Assembly: GCA_023417475.1 (NCBI GenBank)
Contig: JAEZFP010000023.1
Location: 1-64,000, forward strand
Length of the DNA stretch: 64,000 bases
From: Bacillota bacterium
GTDB taxonomy: Bacteria > Bacillota > UBA4882 > UBA8346
Direction: 5' to 3'
Shown: positions 27,389 to 36,696 of the stretch, piece after piece
How the letters are laid out: each line of letters begins with the position of its first letter
How positions within the stretch are numbered: the first letter of the stretch is position 1
Position numbers and translations under genes: made by a program
Notes under the pieces: model-generated
Seen by the model: the letters and a program-made list of their open reading frames with translations, nothing else
Told to the model about the DNA's origin: nothing
The model's database searches: none

Positions 27389-27682
27389 TTATCCACAACC
27401 CGGCTTTACTTATCCACAACAATAGAACGTTTACTCACAGAAATAGATCGGTTATTCACAAAACGATCAACGTTATCCACAAAAAGAGATCGTTGAGTAA
27501 CTCAATGAGCTCACTTATTCACAAAATCTTCTACGTTATTAACAAAATGTTCTGAGTTATTCACAAAAAGAGATCGTTGAGCGACTCAATAAGATCAGTT
27601 ATCCACAAAACGATCTCATTGTGTAACAAAACGATCTTTTTGAGTGACTCCACGTATTCATTGCGTCACAAAATGAAATAAA
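27389..27682 (+). repeat. Fourteen-unit 21-bp-period array with DnaA-box cores
   Basis: Units begin at 27389, 27410, 27431, 27452, 27473, 27494, 27515, 27536, 27557, 27578, 27599, 27620, 27641 and 27662, with no insertion or deletion. Nine-mers at unit starts are TTATCCACA (units 1, 2, 5, 11), TTATTCACA (4, 7, 9), TTACTCACA (3), TTATTAACA (8), and divergent TGAGTAACT-like or TGCGTCACA-like forms in the others. TTATCCACA is the consensus DnaA box. The remaining 12 bp are degenerate, often carrying GATCGT or ACGATC. There is no gene in the interval; one frame reads through with a single TGA. It lies between two leftward genes. Confidence 0.9.
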
Positions 27683-27714
27683 AACCCCACTCGACGACGA
27701 CATCAAGTGGGGGG
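27679..27714 (-). terminator. Terminator of the alpha/beta hydrolase gene
   Basis: CCCCACTTGAT pairs with AGTGGGG on the minus strand, followed by TTTTTATT. It lies just after the hydrolase stop codon and overlaps the last array unit. Confidence 0.8.
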
Positions 27715-27725
27715 GCTTAGCGGCG

Positions 27726-28541
27726 CTATTCCCGGGCAAACTGCGCCAATTCCCGATTGAAGCGATCCCGCCCTTCCCAAAACAAGGCGTGACCGCAGTC
27801 TTCGAAGGGGATCAACCTGGAATCGGTTATCCCCTGATGTTGGGCTTCGGCCAGTGGGAACCGGCAGACCTGGTCGTGAATGCCGTGCATAATTAAGGTC
27901 GGAACAGCGATCTTGCCGAGATCGGTAAACAATTCCTCTTCGTCGAGCCAGGTATTGGCGATTGCCGCCGTCGACCAGTTGGCGGCTTTTAACCCCATTT
28001 GGAAGAACCAGTCGGAAAACGGTTCGGTAATGTGTTGGAAAAAGAAGATATTGGTAAAATCGGCCAACATTTTGGGGCGGTCGTTATCCGTCCCCTGGAT
28101 AATTTGGTCGACCGCTTCTTTCGGGATCCCGTACGGAAAATAGGGGCGTTGGATGACGCTGGGCGCCGCGGCGGCAAACAAGCCCAGTTTTGCGACGCCG
28201 TAACCCTGATGGCGAGCCACATAACGGATGGCCACCGCCCCTCCCGTTGAATGGCCGGTCAGGGTGATATTTTGCAGTTGCAACGCCGCAATCACGCAGC
28301 GCAAATCATCGGCCAACCGATCATAGTCATAACCGTGCGCCGGTTTATCCGACTTGCCGAAGCCCCGCATATCCATACCGACACAGCGGAAGCCCTGCCT
28401 GATCAATGCCGAAAACTGATATTCGAACATCGTATGATCGGCGGGCCAACCATGCACGAACAGAATTGTCGCCTCCCCGCCCGGATTAACATCTTCCACA
28501 AAAATATTGACTCCCGGTTCGACGCAAATATAATAGCCCAC
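27726..28541 (-). CDS. Alpha/beta hydrolase (haloperoxidase/esterase-like)
   Basis: About 271 residues starting at GTG 28539-28541, with GGAGG 7 nt upstream; the frame is open further but without a better site. The oxyanion region FVHGWPADHTMFEY, nucleophile elbow LTGHSTGGAVAIRY, catalytic Asp in MHGIHDQV and the histidine in FEDCGHALFWE complete the triad. The sequence is of the non-heme haloperoxidase/esterase type; the substrate is unknown. Confidence 0.85.
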   Translation of the reverse strand: MGYYICVEPGVNIFVEDVNPGGEATILFVHGWPADHTMFEYQFSALIRQGFRCVGMDMRGFGKSDKPAHGYDYDRLADDLRCVIAALQLQNITLTGHSTGGAVAIRYVARHQGYGVAKLGLFAAAAPSVIQRPYFPYGIPKEAVDQIIQGTDNDRPKMLADFTNIFFFQHITEPFSDWFFQMGLKAANWSTAAIANTWLDEEELFTDLGKIAVPTLIMHGIHDQVCRFPLAEAQHQGITDSRLIPFEDCGHALFWEGRDRFNRELAQFARE

Positions 28542-28641
28542 GTCAAATCCTCCGTTTCTCAAGTCTTCTGTAGCAGATCTATTCGGGATGGAATGAGAAA
28601 ATTCCATTGTTCGAACCCAGCAAACACTGAAAAAACCTCCG

Positions 28642-28974
28642 TCATCCGACAGAGGTTTCGCCTTGATTGTCTCGTTTAAAAATAACCTTTCCTACCCTTT
28701 CGATGTGTTCGCGCAACTCCGGATGATCAAGGTGAGAAAAGTCGATAATATCGAAAAAATAGGGCATCGGACTTTCTTCTTCCAGTAAAGCGTGCAAACG
28801 GGCGACCGTATCAAAGTTAACCCGCGCGCCCCAGATGGCGATATCGACATCGGAACCACGCCTATAATTGCCCTTCGCCCGGGAACCGAAGATCGCTGCC
28901 TGTTTAATCTCAGGAAAGTGTTGAATCCCTTCAACGATATACTGCAAATCGGTCTCGCTTAGACCAAAATTCAT
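28642..28974 (-). CDS. MNT-type minimal nucleotidyltransferase (antitoxin-like)
   Basis: 110 residues with the nucleotidyltransferase signature GSX10DXD: FGSRAKGNYRRGSDVDIAIWG. Family members paired with HEPN proteins act as AMPylating antitoxins (MntA) in type VII systems, or belong to the HI0073 type with an uncertain role. The ATG overlaps the stop of the upstream HEPN gene (ATGA), so the two are translationally coupled. Confidence 0.85.
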   Translation of the reverse strand: MNFGLSETDLQYIVEGIQHFPEIKQAAIFGSRAKGNYRRGSDVDIAIWGARVNFDTVARLHALLEEESPMPYFFDIIDFSHLDHPELREHIERVGKVIFKRDNQGETSVG

Positions 28975-29378
28975 TGTTCAATTACCTCAATCAAACGATT
29001 CCGCAATTCCTTAAGCATTGTAAAGTATTCTTGTCGAATCAGATTTTCAGCTTCATTTGCTCGCTGTTCGTCATAAGTATGGGCCATCAAATTCCGTTTC
29101 TCTAAAGCGTCAATCCAAAGATGACCATCTTTAATCAGATCAATCTGAAAAGCGGTTTGGATCGCAACGCGGGGTGTATTGACCGTAAAACCTTGAACCT
29201 CAAGATAGTCTTTTATCGTCTTCCACGCTAATTCAAATGTATATTCAAAACATTGGATTAACCCTTGTCTTTCAAATTTATTCAGCACGGGTAAACCGAT
29301 AAACTCCTCCAGCTGCCCGAAAGCCTTTTGATAGTTGCTAAACCTTTGTAACCAGCGCATATCTTCAGCCATCATCAA
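28971..29378 (-). CDS. HEPN-domain nucleotidyltransferase substrate-binding protein (toxin-like, HI0074 family)
   Basis: 135-residue all-helical HEPN protein. The Rx4-6H motif is RNLMAHTYDE near residues 94-103. In characterised HepT proteins this motif underlies RNase activity and is AMPylated on the neighbouring tyrosine. The sequence matches the HI0074 'nucleotidyltransferase substrate binding' group, so toxin function is likely but unproven. Translation can begin at any of three consecutive ATG codons after AGGGGG. Confidence 0.82.
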   Translation of the reverse strand: MMMAEDMRWLQRFSNYQKAFGQLEEFIGLPVLNKFERQGLIQCFEYTFELAWKTIKDYLEVQGFTVNTPRVAIQTAFQIDLIKDGHLWIDALEKRNLMAHTYDEQRANEAENLIRQEYFTMLKELRNRLIEVIEQ

Positions 29379-29550
29379 GCCCCCTATCCCGTATCGGGTG
29401 TAATTCAGTGCCCATCAGTTACAATTTAGCTTCGGGGCCGAGACGGTCTGATGCGGAATGAACTTTCCACTGCCGGCGTCAGCCACCCAAACAGCGATGC
29501 CGGGCGTATGTTTTCCGCCATTTATAACAACAGTTACTATTTATTGTATG

Positions 29551-29589
29551 AAAAAACCTTCGGAATTGCAAGAGCCGTTCCGAAGGTTT
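29551..29589 (-). terminator. Terminator of kduD
   Basis: AACCTTCGGAA and TTCCGAAGGTT pair perfectly on the minus strand and are followed by TTTTTT, 27 nt after the kduD stop codon. Confidence 0.9.
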
Positions 29590-29615
29590 GATTCCAATTC
29601 AACCACCTTGCGTTT

Positions 29616-30371
29616 TTACCGGCCGAGGAAACCGCCGTCCACCACAATGGTGGTACCGTGAATATAATCGGAGGCTTGCGAGGCCAACAACAAGGTCACG
29701 CCTTTTAAATCCTCGGGAACACCCCAACGCCCGGCGGGGATCCGTTCCATAATCGAGTCGTAACGGACCGGGTTGTTCTTTAAAGCCGTGTTGAGATCGG
29801 TGTCGAAATAACCCGGCGCAATCGCGTTGACGTTGACGCCGCGGCTTGCCCATTCATTGGCGAACGACTTGGTGATCTGCGCCACGCCCCCCTTGGCCGC
29901 CGCGTAGGCCGGGATGGTGAAACCGCCGCTGAAACTGATCAACGACGCCGTATTAATGATCTTCCCGGAACCTTTGGCCAGCATCACCCGGCCCGCCATC
30001 TGGCAGAGGTCGAAGACCGCCGTCAAGTTGGTCTCGATGACCTGATCCCAATCCTCAATCGGGAATTCCTCGCACTGATGGCGGATCTGAATTCCCGCGT
30101 TATTGACCATGATATCCACGGTTCCCAAAACTTGCAACGCCGCGGCAAACACTTGCTTGCGTTGATTGCGGTTGGCGAGATCCGCCCGGAGCGGGGTCAC
30201 CTTGCCCAGACTCGCCATCGCGGCGGCCGCTGCGTCGGTTTTGGCGGAACGGCCGATAATCACCACTTCGGCCCCGTATTCCAGCAGCGCTTCCGCCATG
30301 GCCCGGCCCAATCCGGCGTTACCCCCGGTTACAATCGCTTTTTTCCCGGTTAAGTCAAATAGATTTTGCAT
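29616..30371 (-). CDS. kduD: SDR-family 2-deoxy-D-gluconate 3-dehydrogenase-like protein
   Basis: 251-residue short-chain dehydrogenase/reductase. The cofactor glycine motif is VTGGNAGLGRAMAEAL, with NNAGIQ, and the catalytic Ser/Tyr/Lys occur in NTASLISFSGGFTIPAYAAAKGGV. The C-terminal SDYIHGTTIVVDGGFLGR matches KduD. The predicted role is interconversion of 2-deoxy-keto-gluconate species in uronate/pectin catabolism; the neighbouring iolB is unlinked. ATG follows GGAGG. It lies downstream of the ABC importer genes but behind a terminator. Confidence 0.78.
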   Translation of the reverse strand: MQNLFDLTGKKAIVTGGNAGLGRAMAEALLEYGAEVVIIGRSAKTDAAAAAMASLGKVTPLRADLANRNQRKQVFAAALQVLGTVDIMVNNAGIQIRHQCEEFPIEDWDQVIETNLTAVFDLCQMAGRVMLAKGSGKIINTASLISFSGGFTIPAYAAAKGGVAQITKSFANEWASRGVNVNAIAPGYFDTDLNTALKNNPVRYDSIMERIPAGRWGVPEDLKGVTLLLASQASDYIHGTTIVVDGGFLGR

Positions 30372-30406
30372 TGTAACATTCCTCCAAGTTCCATTTTGTT
30401 GATCGG

Positions 30407-30438
30407 ATAAAAAATACTGGCTTTTACGCCAGTATTTT
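30407..30438 (-). terminator. Terminator of the dpp/opp operon
   Basis: AAAATACTGGC and GCCAGTATTTT form an 11-bp stem with a GTAAAA loop and T-rich tail, about 45 nt after the last ABC ATPase gene. Confidence 0.88.
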
Positions 30439-30481
30439 GGTTATTGGTTCCCAAGTCCCTCGCTTAGGTTATGCAATTGCT

Positions 30482-31453
30482 TCATTGGCGATTAACCAAA
30501 TGACAGGCTACCCAATGATTATTGGCGTCCGCTTTAAAGACCGGATCGGTTTGACTACAGACCGGCATCGCTTTCGGACAGCGGGTATGGAAGCGGCAAC
30601 CCCGCGGCGGATTGATCGGGCTGGGGACATCCCCGGTCAAAATGATCCGTTCGCGTTTCGCGGTCGGATCGGGCTCCGGAATCGCCGACAATAACGCCTG
30701 GGTGTATGGATGTTGCGGATTATTGTAGAGTTCGTCGCTCTCCGCCAACTCGACCATTTTTCCCAAATACATCACTCCGACCCGGTCGCTGACGTGTTTC
30801 ACCACGTTGAGACCATGGGCGATGAAGAGATAGGTCAAGCCGAACTCCCCCTGTAAATCTTTGAGCAAGTTCAACACTTGCGACTGAATGGAAACATCCA
30901 GCGCCGAGACGGGCTCGTCGCAGACGATCAGACGCGGCCGGGTCGCCAAAGCCCGCGCGATTCCAATCCGCTGCCGTTGACCGCCGCTGAACTCATGGGG
31001 ATAACGGCGCGCGCAGGTGGGATCCAAGCCCACCAACGACATCAGTTCCGCCACTTTGGCGCCGCATTCGGCAGCCTTGGCCAAGCCATGCCGGATCAAC
31101 GGCTCGCTAATGATCTGGGCCACGTTCATCCGGGGATTCAGCGAACCGTAGGGGTCTTGGAAAATAATCTGCATCTCGCGCCGGAGTTGGCGCAATTTGG
31201 CCGGAGCGACTTTCGCAAGGTCCGTCCCGTTAAACAAGATTTGGCCGGCCGTCGGTTCGATCAGGCGCAGCAGTAACCGGCCGACCGTCGTTTTGCCGCA
31301 ACCGCTCTCGCCGACCAATCCCAGGGTTTCGCCTTCTTTAATCGCGAAACTGACATTGTCGACCGCCTGGACGCTGGAACGCACTTTTCCGGTAATGCTC
31401 CGATCCACCGGAAAATATTTTTTTAGATTATTTACGACAACTAACTCAGCCAT
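30482..31453 (-). CDS. Peptide ABC transporter ATP-binding protein (OppF/DppF type)
   Basis: 323-residue ATPase of an oligopeptide/dipeptide importer. Walker A is [11 protein letters not shown], the signature LSGG appears as [15 protein letters not shown], and Walker B is [13 protein letters not shown]. The C-terminal oligopeptide/dipeptide-type extension contains the Cys cluster [19 protein letters not shown], which likely binds an Fe-S cluster or zinc. ATG overlaps the upstream ATPase stop (TAATG). Confidence 0.92.
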   Translation of the reverse strand: MAELVVVNNLKKYFPVDRSITGKVRSSVQAVDNVSFAIKEGETLGLVGESGCGKTTVGRLLLRLIEPTAGQILFNGTDLAKVAPAKLRQLRREMQIIFQDPYGSLNPRMNVAQIISEPLIRHGLAKAAECGAKVAELMSLVGLDPTCARRYPHEFSGGQRQRIGIARALATRPRLIVCDEPVSALDVSIQSQVLNLLKDLQGEFGLTYLFIAHGLNVVKHVSDRVGVMYLGKMVELAESDELYNNPQHPYTQALLSAIPEPDPTAKRERIILTGDVPSPINPPRGCRFHTRCPKAMPVCSQTDPVFKADANNHWVACHLVNRQ

Positions 31454-32433
31454 TAGGCAATCCCCCCCTCGCTCCGCAACCAGCAGGCAATGCGGCGGTT
31501 TTCACCGTGGCTGACCAATTCCGGGCGTTCCCGGCGACAGCGCGGTCCGGCTTCCGGACAACGGGGATGGAAAGCGCACCCTTCCGGCAAACGGCTGAGG
31601 TCCGGCACCGAACCGTTAATCACGTACAAACGGCTCCGATCGCCGCCGAGACGCGGGATCGACTTTAACAAACCCATGGTATAAGGATGAAACGGATCGG
31701 CGAAGATCTCCTGCACCGGCGCTTCTTCCACAATCCGTCCGGCATACATGACCACCACCCGGTGCGCCATTTCGGCCACGACTCCCAGGTCGTGGGTGAT
31801 CAGCATGATCGCCATGCCGAATTCTTCACGCATCTTCCGCATCAAATCCAGGATCTGCGCTTGAATCGTCACATCCAAAGCGGTGGTCGGTTCGTCGGCA
31901 ATCAACAGGTCGGGGTGGCACGACAAGGCCATGGCGATCATCACCCGTTGCCGCATTCCGCCGGAAAGTTGGTGGGGATAGTCGCGCACCCGTTTCTCCG
32001 GGGAGGGAATTCCGATCGTCCGCAGGATATTGACGGTCTTGTCCCAAGCCTCCGTTTTTCCCAAACCTTGGTGAAGCATGATCGCTTCGCTGATCTGATC
32101 GCCCACCCGGTGGACCGGGTTAAGTGAAGTCATCGGTTCCTGAAAGATCATGGAGATCTTGTTGCCCCGGATTTGGCGCATCCGCGCGTCGGGGAGCGTC
32201 AAAAGATCTTCATCGTGAAAGACCACCCGGCCGCCGACGATCTTCCCCGGCGGATTAGGCACCAAACGCATAATCGAAAGCGAGGTGACGGATTTACCGC
32301 TCCCCGACTCGCCGACGATCGCGACCGTTTCCTGCTCCTTCAACGCAAAACTGACATTATCAACGGCACGAACCAGTTTACCGGCGGACTGAAACTGGGT
32401 CTGCAAATTTTCTACTCGAATTAAATCAGCCAT
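31453..32433 (-). CDS. Peptide ABC transporter ATP-binding protein (OppD/DppD type)
   Basis: 326 residues. Walker A is [13 protein letters not shown], the signature is [15 protein letters not shown] and Walker [14 protein letters not shown]. The C-terminal [19 protein letters not shown] matches the family extension with its conserved cysteines. It is the second ATPase subunit, co-transcribed with the permeases upstream and the OppF-like subunit downstream. Confidence 0.92.
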   Translation of the reverse strand: MADLIRVENLQTQFQSAGKLVRAVDNVSFALKEQETVAIVGESGSGKSVTSLSIMRLVPNPPGKIVGGRVVFHDEDLLTLPDARMRQIRGNKISMIFQEPMTSLNPVHRVGDQISEAIMLHQGLGKTEAWDKTVNILRTIGIPSPEKRVRDYPHQLSGGMRQRVMIAMALSCHPDLLIADEPTTALDVTIQAQILDLMRKMREEFGMAIMLITHDLGVVAEMAHRVVVMYAGRIVEEAPVQEIFADPFHPYTMGLLKSIPRLGGDRSRLYVINGSVPDLSRLPEGCAFHPRCPEAGPRCRRERPELVSHGENRRIACWLRSEGGIA

Positions 32434-32478
32434 GATTAATCTCCTACTCCGAAAATAACTCGGGTCTGCGTGAACGCC

Positions 32479-33366
32479 TTACTGTTTCATTCTGGGGTCG
32501 AGGGCGTCGCGCAGTCCGTCACCCATAAGATTAAACGCTAACACCGTAATGGTAATGGCGATTCCGGGGAACGTCACGATATGCGGGGCCGAAAAAATCG
32601 CCGAACGGCCGCTGCCCAACATGGCGCCCCACTCCGCTTCGGGCGGCTGAACGCCCAAACCTAAAAACCCCAAGGCCGCCGCTTCTAAGATTGCGCCGGA
32701 AATTCCCAAGGTCGCCCGGACGATGATCGGCGCCATCACATTGGGCAAAACATGGTGGGCGATCACCTGAAAATCGTTATTGCCCAACGCGCGGGCGGCT
32801 TGCACATAATCGTTCTCTTTCACCGACAAAACCGAACCCCGGACGATCCGGGCGTATTCGGGAATCGCCACGATCCCGATGGCGATGATCGCGTTATCGA
32901 TACCCCGTCCCAACACGGCCATAAACGCGATGGCCAACAGCAACGACGGGAAAGCCAGCATAATATCCATCAAGCGCATCAGCAACTGGTCGACCTTACC
33001 GCCGTAATAACCGGCGGAGGCGCCAATAGTGATGCCGAGCAGCAACGAGATTAAAACCGCTTCCAACCCCACCCGCAATGAAACATGGGCGCCATAGATA
33101 ATCCGGCTCAGCATATCCCGGCCGAGTTCGTCCGTTCCCAACCAATGGGCCGCGCTCGGCGGTTGCAGACTCTCCGGCATGCTGCTGGTACGGTAATCAT
33201 AGGGTGACAGCCAGTGCCCGAAGAGCGCGACGAACACCAGCAGGCTCAAGATGATCAGACCCAACATTGCCGTTTTATTCCGGCTGAAAACCTTCCAAAA
33301 CTCCTGCCAAGGCGATGTTTTTTCCACCGTGGCAGCTTTGAATTCGGTCTCTAATTCCACCGACAT
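32479..33366 (-). CDS. Peptide ABC transporter permease (DppC type)
   Basis: About 295 residues from the ATG with GTAAGGAG. The DppC-type N-terminal cytoplasmic segment is followed by six hydrophobic helices. The EAA-like loop is YVQAARALGNNDFQVIAHHVLPN, which contacts the ATPases. EWGAMLGSGR and a DGLRDALDPRMK ending are family landmarks. Confidence 0.92.
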   Translation of the reverse strand: MSVELETEFKAATVEKTSPWQEFWKVFSRNKTAMLGLIILSLLVFVALFGHWLSPYDYRTSSMPESLQPPSAAHWLGTDELGRDMLSRIIYGAHVSLRVGLEAVLISLLLGITIGASAGYYGGKVDQLLMRLMDIMLAFPSLLLAIAFMAVLGRGIDNAIIAIGIVAIPEYARIVRGSVLSVKENDYVQAARALGNNDFQVIAHHVLPNVMAPIIVRATLGISGAILEAAALGFLGLGVQPPEAEWGAMLGSGRSAIFSAPHIVTFPGIAITITVLAFNLMGDGLRDALDPRMKQ

Positions 33367-33512
33367 AATGTTCTCCTTACCATATATGGCGCAGCCCAAT
33401 CAACCAATCTGCCGCCACATATTCCATAATTCATTGGATCAACCATTGATGTATTGTTGGTTGTCACAGGTGCGACAAACGCGAAAAAAGCGGCTGTTTG
33501 GCGCCGTGTCGA

Positions 33513-34517
33513 TCAATTATAATGAATGCGCGGATCCAAATAAGCATAGAGCAGGTCTACCAACAGGTTGACCACGACGAAAATGGTCGCCACTAATATC
33601 ACACTACCTTGCACCACCGCAAAATCCGAGGCCATAATCGCCGATACGACGTAATTGCCGATTCCCGGCCAGTTAAAGACGGTCTCCGTCAACACCGCTC
33701 CCCCCAAGAGGAAGCCGAGTTGCAGACCGACCACGGTAACAATGGGAATCAAGGCATTTTTCAAGGCATGATGGTTGATGACAGTCTTTTCATCCAGCCC
33801 CTTGGCCCGGGCAGTCCGGATATAATCCTGCCGGATCACTTCGAGCATGGTGGATCGGGTCATCCGGGCGATAATCGCCATGGAGTAAGCGGCCAAAGCA
33901 GTCCCCGGAAGGATAATATGCCGCAACGAACTCCAGAAAGCATCCCAATTCCCCGTTAATAAGCTGTCTAACATATAGAGGTGAGTGATCGTGGCCGGCT
34001 CCATTCCAATATCAACTCTTCCGGCAACCGGCAGCCAGTGCAGATTGAGGGAAAAGACAATAATCAAAATTAATCCCAACCAAAAGATGGGCATGGAAAC
34101 GCCAAGTAAAGCGCCGATCATGCTGAAATAATCGAAAAACGAATAGCGTTTGACCGCCGAGATGACCCCCACCGTCACGCCGACCACCGTCGCGATGAAC
34201 AGGCTGAAGAACGCCAACTCAATCGTTGCCGGGAAGCGACTAAACAGCTCAGTGGTCACCGGAGTATGGGTCATTAACGAAACGCCCAAATCCCCATGGA
34301 GCAATTGCCAGAGGAAACGGCCGAATTGGACCCAGATCGGGTCGTTTAAACCCAACTGTTCCCGCAGCGCCGCGACTTTTTCCACCGTGGCGTGCTGACC
34401 CAGCACCAACGTCGCCGGATCGCCGGTAAATAAATGCATTACGACAAAGACAAACAAACTGACTCCGAACAGCACCGGGATTAACATCAACAAACGTTTG
34501 ACAATATATTTTAACAT
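33513..34517 (-). CDS. Peptide ABC transporter permease (DppB type)
   Basis: About 334 residues, starting at the ATG with GCAAGGAGATA. Family landmarks include the N-terminal helix MLKYIVKRLLMLIPVLFG, GDLGVSLMTHTPV, YIRTARAKGLDEKTVINHHALKNA (EAA loop) and the closing DLLYAYLDPRIHYN. It forms the translocation pore with the DppC-like subunit. Confidence 0.92.
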   Translation of the reverse strand: MLKYIVKRLLMLIPVLFGVSLFVFVVMHLFTGDPATLVLGQHATVEKVAALREQLGLNDPIWVQFGRFLWQLLHGDLGVSLMTHTPVTTELFSRFPATIELAFFSLFIATVVGVTVGVISAVKRYSFFDYFSMIGALLGVSMPIFWLGLILIIVFSLNLHWLPVAGRVDIGMEPATITHLYMLDSLLTGNWDAFWSSLRHIILPGTALAAYSMAIIARMTRSTMLEVIRQDYIRTARAKGLDEKTVINHHALKNALIPIVTVVGLQLGFLLGGAVLTETVFNWPGIGNYVVSAIMASDFAVVQGSVILVATIFVVVNLLVDLLYAYLDPRIHYN

Positions 34518-34672
34518 CGCTATCTCCTTGCTTTGCAACGAAGTTGAACCTCGGCAAAACGCTGGACTTCAACTTATCGTACCAAAGTATTTCCAAACCG
34601 TTCCACTGACTTGGCAGCATAGGAAGGGATGCGCCGCAGCGCATCCCAATAACCTTTTGAAACTAAAAGCGA

Positions 34673-36214
34673 TTACTTATCGACGCCGTCCAACCAAGAA
34701 ACTCCGGTGGGATGGGCTTGGAAGTTCTTCACGTTCGGACGAACCGCGTAAAGGTCGGTGGCGTGACTGATGAATACCCAAGGCGCTTCTTCAACCAACA
34801 CTTTTTGCAGATCTTGATAGATCTTTACCCGAGCTTTCGGATCCAGTACCAACGTACCTTGCTTCAACATTTCGTCGACTTTGGCGTTTTTATATTTGGC
34901 CGAGTTTAAGCTGGAGTCGATCTGGCTGCTGTCCAAAAGCGACAGGAAGTTATCGGCGTCGCCGTTGTCCCCGATCCAGCCGTAGAAGAAGGCGTCGCCT
35001 TCCTCGCCCTTCATCAGGACGGTTTTGTATTCGGTCCAAGGATACACTTTAATGTTGGTCTTCACGCCAATCTTCAACAGTTCGGCTTGGACCGCTTCCG
35101 CCAGTTTCACGCCGGTGGCCGGGTTATACGGGCGCGGGTTGGAATAGGTAATGATATTGAAGGTGAAACCGTCTTTATAACCGGCTTCGGCCAACAGTTT
35201 CTTGGCTTCCGCTTGATTAAAGCTCAACGGGGTCAGCTTCGGATCGTAACCGGGGATAAAGCTCGGCAACGGACCGTTGGCGACTTGGGCGACACCTTGA
35301 TAGAGGTATTTAACCAAATCGGCGCGGTTGATCGCCATGGAGATGGCCCGGCGGACGCGGACATCATTAAAGGGTTTTTTGTGGCAGAGGAAACCCATGT
35401 AGTTGATGTTCATGCCCGGGTATCTCAATACTTTCATGCCGCTGGCTTCTAACTTTTTCACATCGTTGGGGTCGACGCCGTCCATGATGTCAATGGCGCC
35501 GGTCATTAATTCACTGGCCCGGACGGAATTTTCTTTGGTGGTCTTAAAGACGATCCGGTCAGCAACCGGACGTTTTCCCCAATAGCTTGGATTCCGGTCC
35601 AACACGATCTGTTGGTCTTTGTCCCATTTGACAAATTTGTAAGCGCCGGTACCAACCGGATGTTGGATGTAGGAGGCGCCGTATTTTTTCACCGCGGTCG
35701 GGCTGACGATCGGAGCCGCCAAAGCCATGGCGATATTCGCCAAGAACGGCGCATACGGATGGCTTAAGGTGATTTTGACGGTGTGCGCATCGACCACCTC
35801 GACTTTTTTCACCGGTTCAAAGGTGAAGGAAGCGTACGGCATATCGTCGGTGGCTTTCGGGGGCAATTGCCGTTCGATGCTGAACTTGACCGCTTCCGCA
35901 TTGAACGGGGTGCCGTCGTGGAACTTCACGCCTTGGCGAAGTTTGAAGTTCCAAACCAAACCGTCTTTGCTTTGCGTCCAAGAAGTGGCCAAAGCCGGTT
36001 GCACATCGGTGCTGCCCGGTTTGTAACGGACCAAAGTGTCGTAGATGTTAACCATAATTTTGGCCGATTCGCCGTCATCGACGTACGCGGGATCCAAACC
36101 ACGGGGATCGGAACCTTTTGCGTAGACCAAAACCTTCTGGGATGCCGCGAAGCCAATGCCGCAGGCTGACACAATCACCAGCATCACCATGACAAGTAAT
36201 AAAAACTTGCGCAT
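34673..36214 (-). CDS. Peptide ABC transporter substrate-binding protein (DppA/OppA family)
   Basis: 513-residue family 5 extracellular solute-binding protein. The N terminus MRKFLLLVMVMLVIVSACGIGFA has a lipobox-like VSAC (Cys18), although a signal-peptidase I site near FAAS is also possible. The family block GLVWNFKLRQGVKFHDGTPFNAEAVKFS and later LDRNPSYWGKRPVADRIVFK are diagnostic. It is the first gene of the operon, with GAGGAGG upstream and a possible promoter 440 nt away. The ligand class (dipeptide, oligopeptide or nickel) cannot be fixed from sequence. Confidence 0.9.
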   Translation of the reverse strand: MRKFLLLVMVMLVIVSACGIGFAASQKVLVYAKGSDPRGLDPAYVDDGESAKIMVNIYDTLVRYKPGSTDVQPALATSWTQSKDGLVWNFKLRQGVKFHDGTPFNAEAVKFSIERQLPPKATDDMPYASFTFEPVKKVEVVDAHTVKITLSHPYAPFLANIAMALAAPIVSPTAVKKYGASYIQHPVGTGAYKFVKWDKDQQIVLDRNPSYWGKRPVADRIVFKTTKENSVRASELMTGAIDIMDGVDPNDVKKLEASGMKVLRYPGMNINYMGFLCHKKPFNDVRVRRAISMAINRADLVKYLYQGVAQVANGPLPSFIPGYDPKLTPLSFNQAEAKKLLAEAGYKDGFTFNIITYSNPRPYNPATGVKLAEAVQAELLKIGVKTNIKVYPWTEYKTVLMKGEEGDAFFYGWIGDNGDADNFLSLLDSSQIDSSLNSAKYKNAKVDEMLKQGTLVLDPKARVKIYQDLQKVLVEEAPWVFISHATDLYAVRPNVKNFQAHPTGVSWLDGVDK

Positions 36215-36696
36215 AATCTTATCCTCCTCATTTTTCTACTATATAAGTTGCAATAAATCTTTAAATCATCTTTCCCGCCTTCAAACGCGGCTCCGGAATA
36301 GCTGATCGGAGTGTTTATTGCCTCTTATGATAAATGAAAACTTGCCGCGGCCAAGGGGCCTTTATGTATTGCCCGCGACACTTCGATTAGGAAATGGAAA
36401 TTTCCCACGCAAACCAGACCCGGTGACCCGGCTTAATTAAGAAAACCGCTTGTCCGGAAATTTTGAATAATTTACGAAACAAAGCGGCCACCAACCTCTA
36501 TGGAACAGTCGCCAAACGTGGATTAGATCGTCGCATCATTTCAGGGTTGCAACGCCACTGTATCGGGAATCTCGATACCATATTTTATGAAATGAAATTT
36601 TATACAATTTGATGGTTAATTATTCCCGGAAACCCAGTATTGACACTACCTGCCAACAATTTTACCACTTGCCAGGGGGCATGTCAATTCTTGATA
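36215..36696 (-). promoter_or_regulatory. Long leader of the peptide importer operon with candidate promoter
   Basis: On the minus strand TTGACA (36682-36687), a 17-nt spacer and TAAAAT (36659-36664) form a good promoter. If used it gives a ~440-nt untranslated leader before the binding-protein gene. I see small GC-rich stems (for example GGCCCCTTGGCC) but no recognised riboswitch or T-box. No credible gene lies in the interval. Confidence 0.5.

Noticed and set aside
27389..27682. Possible CRISPR array
   Set aside because: The unit is 21 bp with degenerate sequence and no distinct conserved repeat plus unique spacer pattern; no cas genes nearby.
27389..27682. Protein-coding gene from the 21-bp array
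   Set aside because: The best frame has a TGA in the middle, no ribosome binding site, and no family match.
27389..27682. Chromosomal origin (oriC)
   Set aside because: No dnaA, dnaN or other origin-associated genes flank it, and no separate AT-rich unwinding region is evident.
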